This document shows, piece after piece, positions 63,078-64,000 of a DNA stretch of 64,000 nt (its first letter is position 1; every line of letters begins with the position of its first letter). The stretch spans positions 1-64,000 of the forward strand of contig JAZUES010000084.1 of the NCBI GenBank assembly GCA_045640265.1, read 5' to 3'. This stretch comes from Solibacillus sp045640265. GTDB taxonomy: Bacteria > Bacillota > Bacilli > Bacillales_A > Planococcaceae. Below the pieces are notes generated by a model. The model was not told the DNA's origin and did not search any database. It saw only the letters and a program-made list of their open reading frames with translations. Made by a program: the position numbers and the translations under genes.

Positions 63078-63440
63078 CTATTTCACTAAATCTGGGCGTA
63101 ATTTCACTGCTTCATTTAAATACACATGGTGAATCTCATGTTGAGGTGTATCTGTATTCACATGCATTAATACACGAATACATAAGGGTAATGCACCAGG
63201 TACATCCATTTCGTGCATGCACATAATCGGTACGTATTGCCAGCCTTCCAGTGTACGCACTGCCTTTGCTGGGAATGCTGAACGAATATCTGGAGTTGTG
63301 GAAATCGTTACAGATGCGATATCTTCCGGTTTAATCGCATTTTGTTTTACGACTTCTTGTACAAGCTTTGCCGTCTCATCCCAAACATATTGTGGTAGAT
63401 CTTCTGTTATTGTAATGGCACCTCGTATGCCTCGAATCAT
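63078..63440 (-). CDS. aroH: Monofunctional chorismate mutase, AroH class
   Basis: Trimeric pseudo-barrel enzyme of 120 residues converting chorismate to prephenate. RGIRGAITI at the start with the active-site Arg, the long helix TAKLVQEVVKQN, and CIRVLMHVNTD with the second Arg. GGAGGTG, at the end of aroB, serves as ribosome site for ATG 63440. Its product feeds tyrA two genes on. Confidence 0.97.
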   Translation of the reverse strand: MIRGIRGAITITEDLPQYVWDETAKLVQEVVKQNAIKPEDIASVTISTTPDIRSAFPAKAVRTLEGWQYVPIMCMHEMDVPGALPLCIRVLMHVNTDTPQHEIHHVYLNEAVKLRPDLVK

Positions 63441-63442
63441 GC

Positions 63443-64000
63443 TTACACCTCCGATAGTAAACTTCTAAGTTGTTCGTCAATCTCTCTACATTCAGCAAGT
63501 TCAATTTTTTGAACGAATGGTTTCCCAATTATATCTAATAACACGAACTGTAACTCACCGTAGTCCGCTTTTTTGTCTTTCAGTAGATACTCCGTTAATT
63601 GATCAAATGTAAATTCATGGACCGCTTCGAATGGATAGCCATTTTCTATAGCAAAATTTAAAAATCGCTTCGTAAACAAATGATTGATATTGCCGTAGCG
63701 TTCACATAAAAGTAAGCAATACACTAAACCAATCATCACTGCTTCGCCATGTGCGACACGACCATAGCCTGCTGCTGCTTCAATTGCATGACCATACGTA
63801 TGACCTAAATTTAAGTACTTTCGCACTGATTGCTCTGTTTCATCTTGCTCTACAATGCTCGCTTTAACTTGAACACCGTGTGCTAAATAATTAGCTAGTA
63901 GTTCTTCAGGTAATTGGGTCACATGCTCCCCTTCAAGTAATTCTTCTACCCACTGTGCATCAGAGATTAATGCATGTTTTATGACTTCTGCCATTCCTGA
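63443..64000 (-). CDS. aroB: 3-dehydroquinate synthase, C-terminal part (runs off the window)
   Basis: The last 185 residues of AroB, which closes the ring in the shikimate pathway using NAD and zinc. The visible part begins SGMAEVIKHALI, so the methionine at 63994 is internal and the 5' end lies beyond base 64000. Zinc ligands are in GHTYGHAIEAA and HGEAV. Two bases separate its stop from aroH. Confidence 0.96.
   Translation of the reverse strand, partial: SGMAEVIKHALISDAQWVEELLEGEHVTQLPEELLANYLAHGVQVKASIVEQDETEQSVRKYLNLGHTYGHAIEAAAGYGRVAHGEAVMIGLVYCLLLCERYGNINHLFTKRFLNFAIENGYPFEAVHEFTFDQLTEYLLKDKKADYGELQFVLLDIIGKPFVQKIELAECREIDEQLRSLLSEV

Overview
The window is a low-GC Firmicutes chromosome segment. 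The synteny is that of Bacillus subtilis: ypvA-ypsC-rnpB-gpsB-mrfBA-yppE-recU-ponA-ypoC-nth-dnaD-asnS-aspB-ypmB-dinG-panDCB-birA-cca-bshA-mgsA-dapB-ypjC-ypjA-qcrCBA-ypiFBA-aroA-tyrA-hisC-aroH-aroB. The AT-rich sequence, AGGAGG-type ribosome sites, frequent TTG/GTG starts and a ba3-type oxidase with subunit IIa fit a Bacillales member outside Bacillus itself. My best guess is Planococcaceae (Solibacillus/Lysinibacillus-like), inferred from gene content only. No plasmid, phage, transposase, CRISPR, tRNA or rRNA gene is visible.

Layout. 1-7.2 kb: an intergenic repeat, an NhaC antiporter, a patatin-like lipase, oligoendopeptidase F, a malic enzyme whose C-terminus looks frameshifted, a membrane-anchored trypsin-like protease, and a second copy of the repeat. 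7.2-14.6 kb: ykaA-pit phosphate uptake, a metallo-beta-lactamase-fold hydrolase, a sulfurtransferase and a double-headed bacterial dynamin. 14.8-18.1 kb: a 26-residue membrane microprotein behind a perfect Fur box, an orphan CheX-like protein, and a three-gene ba3 oxidase operon with a Crp/Fnr-type site centred at -41.5. 18.1-19.6 kb: an ECF sigma factor with its probable membrane anti-sigma factor. 19.7-29.8 kb: the DinG-family helicase YpvA, the rRNA methyltransferase YpsC, a PAS-GGDEF-EAL protein, RNase P RNA, GpsB and the MrfAB repair pair. 30-33.5 kb: recU-ponA. 33.5-41.3 kb: ypoC-nth-dnaD, asnS-aspB-ypmB, DinG. 41.3-45.1 kb: an insertion relative to B. subtilis between dinG and panD, holding a candidate structured RNA, a cation/proton antiporter, an orphan dihydrolipoyl dehydrogenase and a 3D-domain wall protein. 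45.2-52.1 kb: pantothenate genes, birA, cca, bshA, mgsA, dapB. 52.3-59.3 kb: ypjC, a YugP-type peptidase, ypjA, the menaquinol:cytochrome c reductase and ypiFBA. 59.5-64 kb: aromatic amino acid genes, without the trp operon that sits between aroH and hisC in B. subtilis; aroB runs off the right edge.

How it fits together. QcrABC takes electrons from menaquinol to cytochrome c and the ba3 oxidase can pass them to oxygen, possibly under low-oxygen control. PonA, GpsB, RecU and the 3D protein serve wall growth and chromosome handling. MrfAB, Nth, RecU and two DinG paralogues form a repair-rich stretch. PanBCD, BirA, DapB, AspB and the Aro genes are core biosynthesis. The least explained parts are the Fur-controlled microprotein, the structured RNA between the antiporter and dinG, the terminator in the panB leader, and the stem-conserving repeat family. 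No large undescribed gene system is evident; most of the window is conserved core genome.
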